A stretch of DNA of 64,000 nucleotides from Euonymus europaeus (taxonomy: Eukaryota > Streptophyta > Magnoliopsida > Celastrales > Celastraceae). The stretch is from NCBI GenBank assembly GCA_963580455.1, contig OY756972.1, positions 1,627,001-1,691,000 on the forward strand, written 5' to 3'. Position numbers and translations under genes: made by a program. The notes under the pieces are model-generated. The model ran no database searches. It worked only from the letters and a program-made list of their open reading frames with translations, and was not told the origin of the DNA. Shown here one piece after another: positions 22,491 to 36,300 of this stretch. Each line of letters starts with the position of its first letter. The first letter of the stretch is position 1.

Positions 22491-25400
22491 CTTGTTCACC
22501 TAGTTAGCCGCGAAATGTGGTTTCTTTACTTAAACGGTTTTATGAATATCCGTTGACTCCGAGTTCTGAATTCGGTGATTTTTAGCTTGATTTCACACTA
22601 CTTTTCAAGCTCTACGATTATGGAGTTTCGGATTTCGATTTCAGAACTCGTGGCTAGTTGGTCTCGTTTCACCTAGTTAGCCGCGAAATGTGGTTTCTTT
22701 ACGTAAACGGTTTTATGAATATCCGTTGACTCCGAGTTCTGAATTCGGTGATTTTTAGCTTGGTTTCACACTACTTTTCGAGCTCTACAATCTTAGGTTT
22801 TCGGATTTCGATTTCAGAACTCGTGGCTAGTAGGTCTCGTTTCACCTAGTTAGCCGCGAAATGTGGTTTCTTTACGTAAACGGTTTTATGAATATCCGTT
22901 GACTCCGAGTTCGGAATTCGGTGATTTTTAGCTTGATCTCACACTACTTTTCGAGCTCTACGATCCTGGAATTTTGGATTTTGATTTCAGAACTCGTGGC
23001 TAGTTGGTCTCGTTTCACCTAGTTAGCCGCGAAATGTGGTTTCTTTGCGTAAACGGTTTTATGAATATCCGTTGACTCCGAGTTCTGAATTCGGTGATTT
23101 TGAGCTTGATTTGACACTACTTTTCGAGCTCTACAATCCTGGATTTTCGGATTTCGATTTCAGAACTCGTGGCTAGTAGGTCTCGTTTCACCTAGTTTGC
23201 CGCGAAATGTCGTTTCTTTACGTAAACTGTTTTATGACTATCCGTTGACTCCGAGTTCTGAATTCGGTGATTTTTAGCTTGATTTCACACTACTTTTCGA
23301 GCTCTACGATTATGGAGTTTCGGATTTTGATTTCAGAACTCGTGGCTAGTTGGTCTCGTTTCGCCTAGTTAGCCGCGAAATGTGGTTTCTTTACGTAAAC
23401 GGTTTTATGAATATCCGTTGACTCCGAGTTCTGAATTCGGTGATTTTTAGCTTGATTTCACACTACTTTTCAAGCTCTACGATTATGGAGTTTCGGATTT
23501 AGATTTCAGAACTCGTGGCTAGTTGGTCTCGTTTTACCTAGTTAGCCGCGAAATGTTATTTCTTTACGTAAACGGTTTTATGAATATCGGTTGACTCCGA
23601 GTTCTGAATTCGGTGATTTTTAGCTTGATTTCACACTACTTTTCGAGCTCTACAATCCTGGGTTTTCGGATTTCGATTTCAGAACTCGTGGCTAGTTGGT
23701 CTCGTTTCACCTAGTTAGCCGCGAAATGTGGTTTCTTTACGTAAACGGTTTTATGAATATCCATTGACTCCGAGTTCTGAATTCGGTGATTTTTAGCTTG
23801 ATTTCACACTACTTTTCGAGCTCTACAATCCTGGATTTTCGGATTTCGATTTCAGAACTCGTGGCTAGTAGGTCTCGTTTCACCTAGTTAGCCGCGAAAT
23901 GTGGTTTCTTTACGTAAACGGTTTTATGAATATCCGTTGACTCCGAGTTCTGAATTCGGTGATTTTTAGCTTGATTTCACACTACTTTTCGAGCTCTACG
24001 ATCCTGGAATTTTGGATTTTGATTTCAGAACTCGTGGCTAGTTGGTCTCGTTTCACCTAGTTTGCCGCGAAATGTGGTTTCTTTACGTAAACGGTTTTAT
24101 GAATATCCGTTGACTCCGAGTTCTGAATTCGGTGATTTTTAGCTTTATTTCACACTACTTTTCGAGCTCTACGATTATGGAGTTTCGGATTTTGATTTCA
24201 GAACTCGTGGCTAGTTGGTCTCGTTTCACCTAGTTAGCCGCGAAATGTGGTTTCTTTACGTAAACGGTTTTATGAATATCCGTTGACTCCGAGTTCTGAA
24301 TTCGGTGATTTTTAGCTTTATTTCACACTACTTTTCGAGCTCTACGATTATGGAGTTTCGGATTTCGATTTCAGAACTCGTGGCTAGTTGGTCTCGTTTC
24401 ACCTAGTTAGCCGCGAAATGTGGTTTCTTTACGTAAACGGTTTTATGAATATCCGTTGACTCCGAGTTCTGAATTCGGTGATTTTTAGCTTGATTTCACA
24501 CTACTTTTCGAGCTCTACAATCCTGGATTTTCGGATTTCGATTTCAGAACTCGTGGCTAGTAGGTCTCGTTTCACCTAGTTAGCCGCGAAATGTGGTTTC
24601 TTTACGTAAACGGTTTTATGAATATCCGTTGACTCCGAGTTCTGAATTCGGTGATTTTTAGATTTATTTCACACTACTTTTTGAGCTCTACGATTATGGA
24701 GTTTCGGATTTCGATTTCAGAACTCGTGGCTAGTTGGTCTTGTTCACCTAGTTAGCCGCGAAATGTGGTTTCTTTACGTAAACGGTTTTATGAATATCCG
24801 TTGACTCCGAGTTCTGAATTCGGTGATTTTTAGCTTGATTTCACACTACTTTTCAAGCTCTACGATTATGGAGTTTCGGATTTCGATTTCAGAACTCGTG
24901 GCTAGTTGGTCTCGTTTCACCTAGTTAGCCGCGAAATGTGGTTTCTTTACGTAAACGGTTTTATGAATATCCGTTGACTCCGAGTTCTGAATTCGGTGAT
25001 TTTTAGCTTGGTTTCACACTACTTTTCGAGCTCTACAATCTTAGGTTTTCGGATTTCGATTTCAGAACTCGTGGCTAGTAGGTCTCGTTTCACCTAGTTA
25101 GCCGCGAAATGTGGTTTCTTTACGTAAACGGTTTTATGAATATCCGTTGACTCCGAGTTCTGAATTCGGTGATTTTTAGCTTGATTTCACACTACTTTTC
25201 AAGCTCTACGATTATGGAGTTTCGGATTTCGATTTCAGAACTCGTGGCTAGTTGGTCTCGTTTCACCTAGTTAGCCGCGAAATGTGGTTTCTTTACGTAA
25301 ACGGTTTTATGAATATCCGTTGACTCCGAGTTCTGAATTCGGTGATTTTTAGCTTGGTTTCACACTACTTTTCGAGCTCTACAATCTTAGGTTTTCGGAT

Positions 25401-28400
25401 TTCGATTTCAGAACTCGTGGCTAGTAGGTCTCGTTTCACCTAGTTAGCCGCGAAATGTGGTTTCTTTACGTAAACGGTTTTATGAATATCCGTTGACTCC
25501 GAGTTCGGAATTCGGTGATTTTTAGCTTGATCTCACACTACTTTTCGAGCTCTACGATCCTGGAATTTTGGATTTTGATTTCAGAACTCGTGGCTAGTTG
25601 GTCTCGTTTCACCTAGTTAGCCGCGAAATGTGGTTTCTTTGCGTAAACGGTTTTATGAATATCCGTTGACTCCGAGTTCTGAATTCGGTGATTTTGAGCT
25701 TGATTTCACACTACTTTTCGAGCTCTACAATCCTGGATTTTCGGATTTCGATTTCAGAACTCGTGGCTAGTAGGTCTCGTTTCACCTAGTTTGCCGCGAA
25801 ATGTCGTTTCTTTACGTAAACGGTTTTATGACTATCCGTTGACTCCGAGTTCTGAATTCGGTGATTTTTAGCTTGATTTCACACTACTTTTCGAGCTCTA
25901 CGATTATGGAGTTTCGGATTTTGATTTCAGAACTCGTGGCTAGTTGGTCTCGTTTCGCCTAGTTAGCCGCGAAATGTGGTTTCTTTACGTAAACGGTTTT
26001 ATGAATATCCGTTGACTCCGAGTTCTGAATTCGGTGATTTTTAGCTTGATTTCACACTACTTTTCAAGCTCTACGATTATGGAGTTTCGGATTTAGATTT
26101 CAGAACTCGTGGCTAGTTGGTCTCGTTTTACCTAGTTAGCCGCGAAATGTTATTTCTTTACGTAAACGGTTTTATGAATATCGGTTGACTCCGAGTTCTG
26201 AATTCGGTGATTTTTAGCTTGATTTCACACTACTTTTCGAGCTCTACAATCCTGGTTTTTCGGATTTCGATTTCAGAACTCGTGGCTAGTTGGTCTCGTT
26301 TCACCTAGTTAGCCGCGAAATGTGGTTTCTTTACGTAAACGGTTTTATGAATATCCGTTGACTCCGAGTTCTGAATTCGGTGATTTTTATCTTGATTTCA
26401 CACTACTTTTCGAGCTCTACAATCCTGGATTTTCGGATTTCGATTTCAGAACTCGTGGCTAGTAGGTCTCGTTTCACCTAGTTAGCCGCGAAATATGGTT
26501 TCTTTACGTAAACGGTTTTATGAATATCCGTTGACTCCGAGTTCTGAATTCGGTGATTTTTAGCTTGATTTCACACTACTTTTCGAGCTCTACGATCCTG
26601 GAATTTTGGATTTTGATTTCAGAACTCGTGGCTAGTTGGTCTCGTTTCACCTAGTTTGCCGCGAAATGTGGTTTCTTTACGTAAACGGTTTTATGAATAT
26701 CCGTTGACTCCGAGTTCTGAATTCGGTGATTTTTAGCTTGATTTCACACTACTTTTCAAGCTCTACGATTATGGAGTTTCGGATTTCGATTTCAGAACTC
26801 GTGGCTAGTTGGTCTCGTTTCACCTAGTTAGCCGCGAAATGTGGTTTCTTTACGTAAACGGTTTTATGAATATCCGTTGACTCCGAGTTCTGAATTCGGT
26901 GATATTTAGCTTGCTTTAACACTACTTTTCGAGCTCTACAATCTTAGGTTTTCGGATTTCGATTTCAGAACTCGTGGCTAGTTGGTCTCGTTTCACCTAG
27001 TTAGCCGCGAAATGTGGTTTCTTTACGTAAACGGTTTTATGAATATCCGTTGACTCCGAGTTCTGAATTCGGTGATTTTTAGCTTGATTTCACACTACTT
27101 TTCGAGCTCTACAATCCTGGATTTTCGGATTTCGATTTCAGAACTCGTGGCTAGTAGGTCTCGTTTCACCTAGTTAGCCGCGAAATGTGGTTTCTTTACG
27201 TAAACGGTTTTATGAATATCCGTTGACTCCGAGTTCTGAATTCGGTGATTTTTAGATTTATTTCACACTACTTTTTGAGCTCTACGATTATGGAGTTTCG
27301 GATTTCGATTTCAGAACTCGTGGCTAGTTGGTCTTGTTCACCTAGTTAGCCGCGAAATGTGGTTTCTTTACGTAAACGGTTTTATGAATATCCGTTGACT
27401 CCGAGTTCTGAATTCGGTGATTTTTAGCTTGATTTCACACTACTTTTCAAGCTCTACGATTATGGAGTTTCGGATTTCGATTTCAGAACTCGTGGCTAGT
27501 TGGTCTCGTTTCACCTAGTTAGCCGCGAAATGTGGTTTCTTTACGTAAACGGTTTTATGAATATCCGTTGACTCCGAGTTCTGAATTCGGTGATTTTTAG
27601 CTTGGTTTCACACTACTTTTCGAGCTCTACAATCTTAGGTTTTCGGATTTCGATTTCAGAACTCGTGGCTAGTAGGTCTCGTTTCACCTAGTTAGCCGCG
27701 AAATGTGGTTTCTTTACGTAAACGGTTTTATGAATATCCGTTGACTCCGAGTTCGGAATTCGGTGATTTTTAGCTTGATCTCACACTACTTTTCGAGCTC
27801 TACGATCCTGGAATTTTGGATTTTGATTTCAGAACTCGTGGCTAGTTGGTCTCGTTTCACCTAGTTAGCCGCGAAATGTGGTTTCTTTGCGTAAACGGTT
27901 TTATGAATATCCGTTGACTCCGAGTTCTGAATTCGGTGATTTTGAGCTTGATTTCACACTACTTTTCGAGCTCTACAATCCTGGATTTTCGGATTTCGAT
28001 TTCAGAACTCGTGGCTAGTAGGTCTCGTTTCACCTAGTTTGCCGCGAAATGTCGTTTCTTTACGTAAACGGTTTTATGACTATCCGTTGACTCCGAGTTC
28101 TGAATTCGGTGATTTTTAGCTTGATTTCACACTACTTTTCGAGCTCTACGATTATGGAGTTTCGGATTTTGATTTCAGAACTCGTGGCTAGTTGGTCTCG
28201 TTTCGCCTAGTTAGCCGCGAAATGTGGTTTCTTTACGTAAACGGTTTTATGAATATCCGTTGACTCCGAGTTCTGAATTCGGTGATTTTTAGCTTGATTT
28301 CACACTACTTTTCAAGCTCTACGATTATGGAGTTTCGGATTTAGATTTCAGAACTCGTGGCTAGTTGGTCTCGTTTTACCTAGTTAGCCGCGAAATGTTA

Positions 28401-29300
28401 TTTCTTTACGTAAACGGTTTTATGAATATCGGTTGACTCCGAGTTCTGAATTCGGTGATTTTTAGCTTGATTTCACACTACTTTTCGAGCTCTACAATCC
28501 TGGTTTTTCGGATTTCGATTTCAGAACTCGTGGCTAGTTGGTCTCGTTTCACCTAGTTAGCCGCGAAATGTGGTTTCTTTACGTAAACGGTTTTATGAAT
28601 ATCCGTTGACTCCGAGTTCTGAATTCGGTGATTTTTATCTTGATTTCACACTACTTTTCGAGCTCTACAATCCTGGATTTTCGGATTTCGATTTCAGAAC
28701 TCGTGGCTAGTAGGTCTCGTTTCACCTAGTTAGCCGCGAAATATGGTTTCTTTACGTAAACGGTTTTATGAATATCCGTTGACTCCGAGTTCTGAATTCG
28801 GTGATTTTTAGCTTGATTTCACACTACTTTTCGAGCTCTACGATCCTGGAATTTTGGATTTTGATTTCAGAACTCGTGGCTAGTTGGTCTCGTTTCACCT
28901 AGTTTGCCGCGAAATGTGGTTTCTTTACGTAAACGGTTTTATGAATATCCGTTGACTCCGAGTTCTGAATTCGGTGATTTTTAGCTTGATTTCACACTAC
29001 TTTTCAAGCTCTACGATTATGGAGTTTCGGATTTCGATTTCAGAACTCGTGGCTAGTTGGTCTCGTTTCACCTAGTTAGCCGCGAAATGTGGTTTCTTTA
29101 CGTAAACGGTTTTATGAATATCCGTTGACTCCGAGTTCTGAATTCGGTGATATTTAGCTTGCTTTAACACTACTTTTCGAGCTCTACAATCTTAGGTTTT
29201 CGGATTTCGATTTCAGAACTCGTGGCTAGTTGGTCTCGTTTCACCTAGTTAGCCGCGAAATGTGGTTTCTTTACGTAAACGGTTTTATGAATATCCGTTG
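22491..29300. repeat. Domain F: 13-mer higher-order repeat, three copies, the middle expanded to 15
   Basis: A single-base-deleted monomer (GGTCTTGTTCACC instead of GGTCTCGTTTCACC) marks the unit at 22,491, 24,739 and 27,333. A second marker, GAGTTCGGAATTCGG, sits at 22,911, 25,505 and 27,753. The first and third copies have the markers 420 bp apart and the middle copy 766 bp, so the middle copy carries two extra monomers (346 bp). There the CTTGGTTTCAC / CTTAGGTTTT pair occurs twice, near 25.01 and 25.36 kb. Copy spacing is thus 2,248, 2,594 and again 2,248 bp, each one base short of a monomer multiple because of the deletion. Copies two and three agree closely down to GATATTTAGCTTGCTTTAAC (about 26.90 and 29.15 kb). 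Confidence 0.9.
25641..25840. repeat. Marker cassette: TTTGCG / GATTTTGAGC / TGTCGTTTC / TATGACTATCC (representative)
   Basis: Four linked variants spanning about 200 bp occur together: TTTGCGTAAAC, then GATTTTGAGCTTG in the same monomer, then TTTGCCGCGAAATGTCG and TATGACTATCC in the next. The same set appears near 17.2, 18.2, 20.1, 23.0, 25.6, 27.9, 34.6, 37.1, 40.2, 53.3, 56.4, 58.5, 60.4 and 61.6 kb. Partial forms lacking TTTGCG or TGTCG lie at 1.1, 3.85, 15.4, 22.2, 32.3, 33.7, 35.4, 38.5, 41.6, 43.0 and 45.3 kb. None lies between about 7.9 and 15.4 kb or between 45.4 and 53.3 kb. The linked set is best explained as one ancestral monomer pair copied many times. Confidence 0.85.
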
Positions 29301-31730
29301 ACTCTGAGTTCTGAATTCGGTGATTTTTAGCTTGATTTCACACTACTTTTTGAGCTCTACAATCCTGGATTTTCGGATTTCGATTTCAGAACTCGTGGCT
29401 AGTAGGTCTCGTTTCACCTAGTTAGCCGCGAAATGTGGTTTCTTTACGTAAACGGTTTTATGAATATCCGTTGACTCCGAGTTCTGAATTCGGTGATTTT
29501 TAGCTTGATTTCACACTACTTTTCGAGCTCTACGATTATGGAGTTTCGGATTTTGATTTCAGAACTCGTGGCTAGTTGGTCTCTTTTCACCTAGTTAGCC
29601 GCGAAATGTGGTTTCTTTACGTAAACGGTTTTATGAATATCCGTTGACTCCGAGTTCTGAATTCGGTGTTTTTTAGCTTTATTTCACACTACTTTTCGAG
29701 CTCTACGATTATGGAGTTTCGGATTTCGATTTCAGAACTCGTGGCTAGTTTGTCTCGTTTCACCTAGTTAGCCGCGAAATGTGGTTTCTTTACGTAAACG
29801 GTTTTATGAATATCCGTTGACTCCGAGTTCTGAATTCGGTGATTTTTAGCTTTATTTCACACTACTTTTCGAGCTCTACGATTATGGAGTTTCGGATTTT
29901 GATTTCAGAACTCGTGGCTAGTTGGTCTCGTTTCACCTAGTTAGCCGCGAAATGTGGTTTCTTTACGTAAACGGTTTTATGAATATCCGTTGACTCCGAG
30001 TTCTGAATTCGGTGATTTTTAGCTTTATTTCACACTACTTTTCGAGCTCTACGATTATGGAGTTTCGGATTTCGATTTCAGAACTCGTGGCTAGTTGGTC
30101 TCGTTTCACCTAGTTAGCCGCGAAATGTGGTTTCTTTACGTAAACGGTTTTATGAATATCCGTTGACTCCGAGTTCTGAATTCGGTGATTTTTAGCTTGA
30201 TTTCACACTACTTTTCGAGCTCTACAATCCTGGATTTTCGGATTTCGATTTCAGAACTCGTGGCTAGTAGGTCTCGTTTCACCTAGTTAGCCGCGAAATG
30301 TGGTTTCTTTACGTAAACGGTTTTATGAATATCCGTTGACTCCGAGTTCTGAATTCGGTGATTTTTAGCTTTATTTCACACTACTTTTTGAGCTCTACGA
30401 TTATGGAGTTTCGGATTTTGATTTCAGAACTCGTGGCTAGTTGGTCTCGTTTCACCTAGTTAGCCGCGAAATGTGGTTTCTTTACGTAAACGGTTTTATG
30501 AATATCCGTTGACTCTGAGTTTTGAATTCGGTGATTTTTAGCTTGATTTCACACTACTTTTTGAGCTCTACAATCCTGGATTTTCGGATTTCGATTTCAG
30601 AACTCGTGGCTAGTAGGTCTCGTTTCACCTAGTTAGCCGCGAAATGTGGTTTCTTTACGTAAACGGTTTTATGAATATCCGTTGACTCCGAGTTCTGAAT
30701 TCGGTGATTTTTAGCTTGATTTCACACTACTTTTCGAGCTCTACGATTATGGAGTTTCGGATTTTGATTTCAGAACTCGTGGCTAGTTGGTCTCTTTTCA
30801 CCTAGTTAGCCGCGAAATGTGGTTTCTTTACGTAAACGGTTTTATGAATATCCGTTGACTCCGAGTTCTGAATTCGGTGTTTTTTAGCTTTATTTCACAC
30901 TACTTTTCGAGCTCTACGATTATGGAGTTTCGGATTTCGATTTCAGAACTCGTGGCTAGTTGGTCTCGTTTCACCTAGTTAGCCGCGAAATGTGGTTTCT
31001 TTACGTAAACGGTTTTATGAATATCCGTTGACTCCGAGTTCTGAATTCGGTGATTTTTAGCTTTATTTCACACTACTTTTCGAGCTCTACGATTATGGAG
31101 TTTCGGATTTTGATTTCAGAACTCGTGGCTAGTTGGTCTCGTTTCACCTAGTTAGCCGCGAAATGTGGTTTCTTTACGTAAACGGTTTTATGAATATCCG
31201 TTGACTCCGAGTTCTGAATTCGGTGATTTTTAGCTTTATTTCACACTACTTTTCGAGCTCTACGATTATGGAGTTTCGGATTTCGATTTCAGAACTCGTG
31301 GCTAGTTGGTCTCGTTTCACCTAGTTAGCCGCGAAATGTGGTTTCTTTACGTAAACGGTTTTATGAATATCCGTTGACTCCGAGTTCTGAATTCGGTGAT
31401 TTTTAGCTTGATTTCACACTACTTTTCGAGCTCTACAATCCTGGATTTTCGGATTTCGATTTCAGAACTCGTGGCTAGTAGGTCTCGTTTCACCTAGTTA
31501 GCCGCGAAATGTGGTTTCTTTACGTAAACGGTTTTATGAATATCCGTTGACTCCGAGTTCTGAATTCGGTGATTTTTAGCTTTATTTCACACTACTTTTT
31601 GAGCTCTACGATTATGGAGTTTCGGATTTTGATTTCAGAACTCGTGGCTAGTTGGTCTCGTTTCACCTAGTTAGCCGCGAAATGTGGTTTCTTTACGTAA
31701 ACGGTTTTATGAATATCCGTTGACTCCGAG
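29300..31730. repeat. Domain G: 7-mer (1,211-bp) higher-order repeat in two copies
   Basis: ACTCTGAGTT (29,301 and 30,512), CTCTTTTCAC (29,581 and 30,792) and GGTGTTTTTTAGC (about 29,666 and 30,877) recur at 1,211 bp. Differences between copies include GTTTGTCTCG near 29,750 against GTTGGTCTCG, and GAGTTTTGAATTCGG in the second copy. The unit is rich in TATGGAGTTT-type monomers with AGCTTTATTTCAC. Correspondence ends near 31,730, where the pattern changes to GGTGTTTTTTAGC again. Confidence 0.88.
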
Positions 31731-33300
31731 TTCTGAATTCGGTGTTTTTTAGCTTTATTTCACACTACTTTTCGAGCTCTACGATTATGGAGTTTCGGAT
31801 TTTGATTTCAGAACTCGTGGCTAGTTGGTCTCGTTTCACCTAGTTAGCCGCGAAATGTGGTTTCTTTACGTAAACGGTTTTATGAATATCCGTTGACTCC
31901 GAGTTCTGAATTCGGTGATTTTTAGATTGATTTCACACTACTTTTCGAGCTCTACAATCCTGGATTTTCGGATTTCGATTTCAGAACTCGTGGCTAGTAG
32001 GTCTCGTTTCACCTAGTTAGCCGCGAAATGTGGTTTCTTTACGTAAACGGTTTTATGAATATCCGTTGACTCCGAGTTCTGAATTCGGTGATTTTTAGCT
32101 TGATTTCACACTACGTTTCGAGCTGTACAATCCTGGGTTTTCGGATTTCGATTTCAGAACTCGTGGCTAGTAGGTCTCGTTTCACCTAGTTAGCCGCGAA
32201 ATGTGGTTTCTTTACGTAAACGGTTTTATGAATATCCGTTGACTCCGAGTTCTGAATTCGGTGATTTTGAGCTTGATTTCACACTACTTTTTGAGCTCTA
32301 CAATCCTGGGTTTTCGGATTTCGATTTCAGAACTCGTGGCTAGTAGGTCTCTTTTCACCTAGTTTGCCGCGAAATGTCGTTTCTTTACGTAAACGGTTTT
32401 ATGACTATCCGTTGACTCCGAGTTCTGAATTCGGTGATTTTTAGCTTGATTTCACACTACTTTTCGAGCTCTACGATTATGGAGTTTCGGATTTTGATTT
32501 CAGAACTCGTGGCTAGTTGGTCTCGTTTCACCTAGTTAGCCGCGAAATGTGGTTTCTTTACGTAAACGGTTTTATGAATATCCGTTGACTCCGAGTTCTG
32601 AATTCGGTGATTTTTAGCTTGATTTCACACTACTTTTCAAGCTCTACGATTATGGAGTTTCGGATTTCGATTTCAGAACTCGTGGCTAGTTGGTCTCGTT
32701 TCACCTAGTTAGCCGCGAAATGTGGTTTCTTTACGTAAACGGTTTTATGAATATCCGTTGACTCCGAGTTCTGAATTCGGTGATTTTTAGCTTGATTTCA
32801 CACTACTTTTCGAGCTCTACAATCCTGGATTTTCGGATTTCGATTTCAGAACTCGTGGCTAGTAGGTCTCGTTTCACCTAGTTAGCCGCGAAATGTGGTT
32901 TCTTTACGTAAACGGTTTTATGAATATCCGTTGACTCCGAGTTCTGAATTCGGTGATTTTTAGCTTTATTTCACACTACTTTTCGAGCTCTACGATTATG
33001 GAGTTTCGGATTTTGATTTCAGAACTCGTGGCTAGTTGGTCTCGTTTCACCTAGTTAGCCGCGAAATGTGGTTTCTTTACGTAAACGGTTTTATGAATAT
33101 CCGTTGACTCCGAGTTCTGAATTCGGTGATTTTTAGCTTTATTTCACACTACTTTTCGAGCTCTACGATTATGGAGTTTCGGATTTTGATTTCAGAACTC
33201 GTGGCTAGTTGGTCTCGTTTCACCTAGTTAGCCGCGAAATGTGGTTTCTTTACGTAAACGGTTTTATGAATATCCGTTGACTCCGAGTTCTGAATTCGGT
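31730..33300. repeat. Mixed monomers leading into the 18-mer and 14-mer region
   Basis: Contains the GAGCTGTACAATCCTGGG monomer near 32,123 and the TCTCTTTTCACCTAGTTTGCC marker at 32,348. The latter lies exactly 3,114 bp before the same marker at 35,462, which is the 18-mer phase of the following domain. Several TATGGAGTTT monomers fill 32.45-33.3 kb. Confidence 0.8.
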
Positions 33301-36300
33301 GATTTTTAGCTTGATTTCACACTACTTTTCGAGCTCTACAATCTTGGCGTTTCAGATTTTGATTTCAGAATTTGTGGCTAGTAGGTCTCGATTCACCTAT
33401 TTAGCCGCGAAATGTGGTTTCTTTACGTAAACGGTTTTATGAATATCCGTTGACTCCGAGTTCTGAATTCGGTGATTTTTAGCTTGATTTCACACTACTT
33501 TTCGAGCTGTACAATCCTGGGTTTTCGGATTTCGATTTCAGAACTCGTGGCTAGTAGGTCTCGTTTCACCTAGTTAGCCGCGAAATGTGGTTTCTTTACG
33601 TAAACGGTTTTATGAATATCCGTTGACTCCGAGTTCTGAATTCGGTGATTTTGAGCTTGATTTCACATTACTTTTCGAGCTCTACAATCCTGGGTTTTCG
33701 GATTTCGATTTCAGAACTCGTGGCTAGTAGGTCTCGTTTCACCTAGTTTGCCGCGAAATGTCGTTTCTTTACGTAAACGGTTTTATGACTATCCGTTGAC
33801 TCCGAGTTCTGAATACGGTGATTTTTAGCTTGATTTCACACTACTTTTCGAGCTCTACGATTATGGAGTTTCGGATTTCGATTTCAGAACTCGTGGCTAG
33901 TTGGTCTCGTTTCACCTAGTTAGCCGCGAAATGTGGTTTCTTTACGTAAACGGTTTTATGAATATCCGTTGACTCCGAGTTCTGAATTCGGTGATTTTTA
34001 GCTTGATTTCACACTACTTTTCAAGCTCTACGATTATGGAGTTTCGGATTTCGATTTCAGAACTCGTGGCTAGTTGGTCTCGTTTCACCTAGTTAGCCGC
34101 GAAATGTGGTTTCTTTACGTAAACGGTTTTATGAATATCCGTTGACTCCGAGTTCTGAATTCGGTGATTTTTAGCTTAGTTTCACACTACTTTTCGAGCT
34201 CTACAATCTTAGGTTTTCGGATTTCGATTTCAGAACTCGTGGCTTGTTGGTCTCGTTTCACCTAGTTAGCCGCGAAATGTGGTTTCTTTACGTAAACGGT
34301 TTTATGAATATCCGTTGACTCCGAGTTCTGAATTCGGTGATTTTGAGCTTGATTTCACACTACTTTTGGAGCTCTACAATCCTGGATTTTCGGATTTCGA
34401 TTTCAGAACTCGTGGCTAGTAGGTCTCGTTTCACCTAGTTAGCCGCGAAATGTGATTTCTTTACGTAAACGGTTTTATGAATATCCGTTGACTCCGAGTT
34501 CTGAATTCGGTGATTTTTAGCTTGATTTCACACTACTTTTCGAGCTCTACGATCCTGGAATTTTGGATTTTGATTTCAGAACTCGTGGCTAGTTGGTCTC
34601 GTTTCACCTAGTTAGCCGCGAAATGTGGTTTCTTTGCGTAAACGGTTTTATGAATATCCGTTGACTCCGAGTTCTGAATTCGGTGATTTTGAGCTTGATT
34701 TCACACTACTTTTGGAGCTCTACAATCCTGGATTTTCGGATTTCGATTTCAGAACTCGTGGCTAGTAGGTCTCGTTTCACCTAGTTTGCCGCGAAATGTC
34801 GTTTCTTTACGTAAACGGTTTTATGACTATCCGTTGACTCCGAGTTCTGAATTCGGTGATTTTTAGCTTGATTTCACACTACTTTTCGAGCTCTACGATT
34901 ATGGAGTTTCGGATTTTGATTTCAGAACTCGTGGCTAGTTGGTCTCGTTTCACCTAGTTAGCCGCGAAATGTGGTTTCTTTACGTAAACGGTTTTATGAA
35001 TATCGGTTGACTCCGAGTTCTGAATTCGGTGATTTTTAGCTTGATTTCACACTACTTTTCGAGCTCTACAATCTTGGCGTTTCAGATTTTGATTTCAGAA
35101 CTTGTGGCTAGTAGGTCTCGATTCACCTATTTAGCCGCGAAATGTGGTTTCTTTACGTAAACGGTTTTATGAATATCCGTTGACTCCGAGTTCTGAATTC
35201 GGTGATTTTTAGCTTGATTTCACACTACTTTTCGAGCTGTACAATCCTGGGTTTTCGGATTTCGATTTCAGAACTCGTGGCTAGTAGGTCTCGTTTCACC
35301 TAGTTAGCCGCGAAATGTGGTTTCTTTACGTAAACGGTTTTATGAATATCCGTTGACTCCGAGTTCTGAATTCGGTGATTTTGAGCTTGATTTCACACTA
35401 CTTTTTGAGCTCTACAATCCTGGGTTTTCGGATTTCGATTTCAGAACTCGTGGCTAGTAGGTCTCTTTTCACCTAGTTTGCCGCGAAATGTCGTTTCTTT
35501 ACGTAAACGGTTTTATGACTATCCGTTGACTCCGAGTTCTGAATTCGGTGATTTTTAGCTTGATTTCACACTACTTTTCGAGCTCTACGATTATGGAGTT
35601 TCGGATTTCGATTTCAGAACTCGTGGCTCGTTGGTCTCGTTTCACCTAGTTAGCCGCGAAATGTGGTTTCTTTACGTAAACGGTTTTATGAATATCCGTT
35701 GACTCCGAGTTCTGAATTCGGTGATTTTTAGCTTGATTTCACACTACTTTTCGAGCTCTACAATCTTGGCGTTTCAGATTTTGATTTCAGAATTTGTGGC
35801 TAGTAGGTCTCGATTCACCTATTTAGCCGCGAAATGTGGTTTCTTTACGTAAACGGTTTTATGAATATCCGTTGACTCCGAGTTCTGAATTCGGTGATTT
35901 TTAGCTTGATTTCACACTACTTTTCGAGCTGTACAATCCTGAGTTTTCGGATTTCGATTTCAGAACTCGTGGCTAGTAGGTCTCGTTTCACCTAGTTAGC
36001 CGCGAAATGTGGTTTCTTTACGTAAACGGTTTTATGAATATCCGTTGACTCCGAGTTCTGAATTCGGTGATTTTGAGCTTGATTTCACATTACTTTTCGA
36101 GCTCTACAATCCTGGGTTTTCGGATTTCGATTTCAGAACTCGTGGCTAGTAGGTCTCGTTTCACCTAGTTTGCCGCGAAATGTCGTTTCTTTACGTAAAC
36201 GGTTTTATGACTATCCGTTGACTCCGAGTTCTGAATACGGTGATTTTTAGCTTGATTTCACACTACTTTTCGAGCTCTAAGATTATGGAGTTTCGGATTT

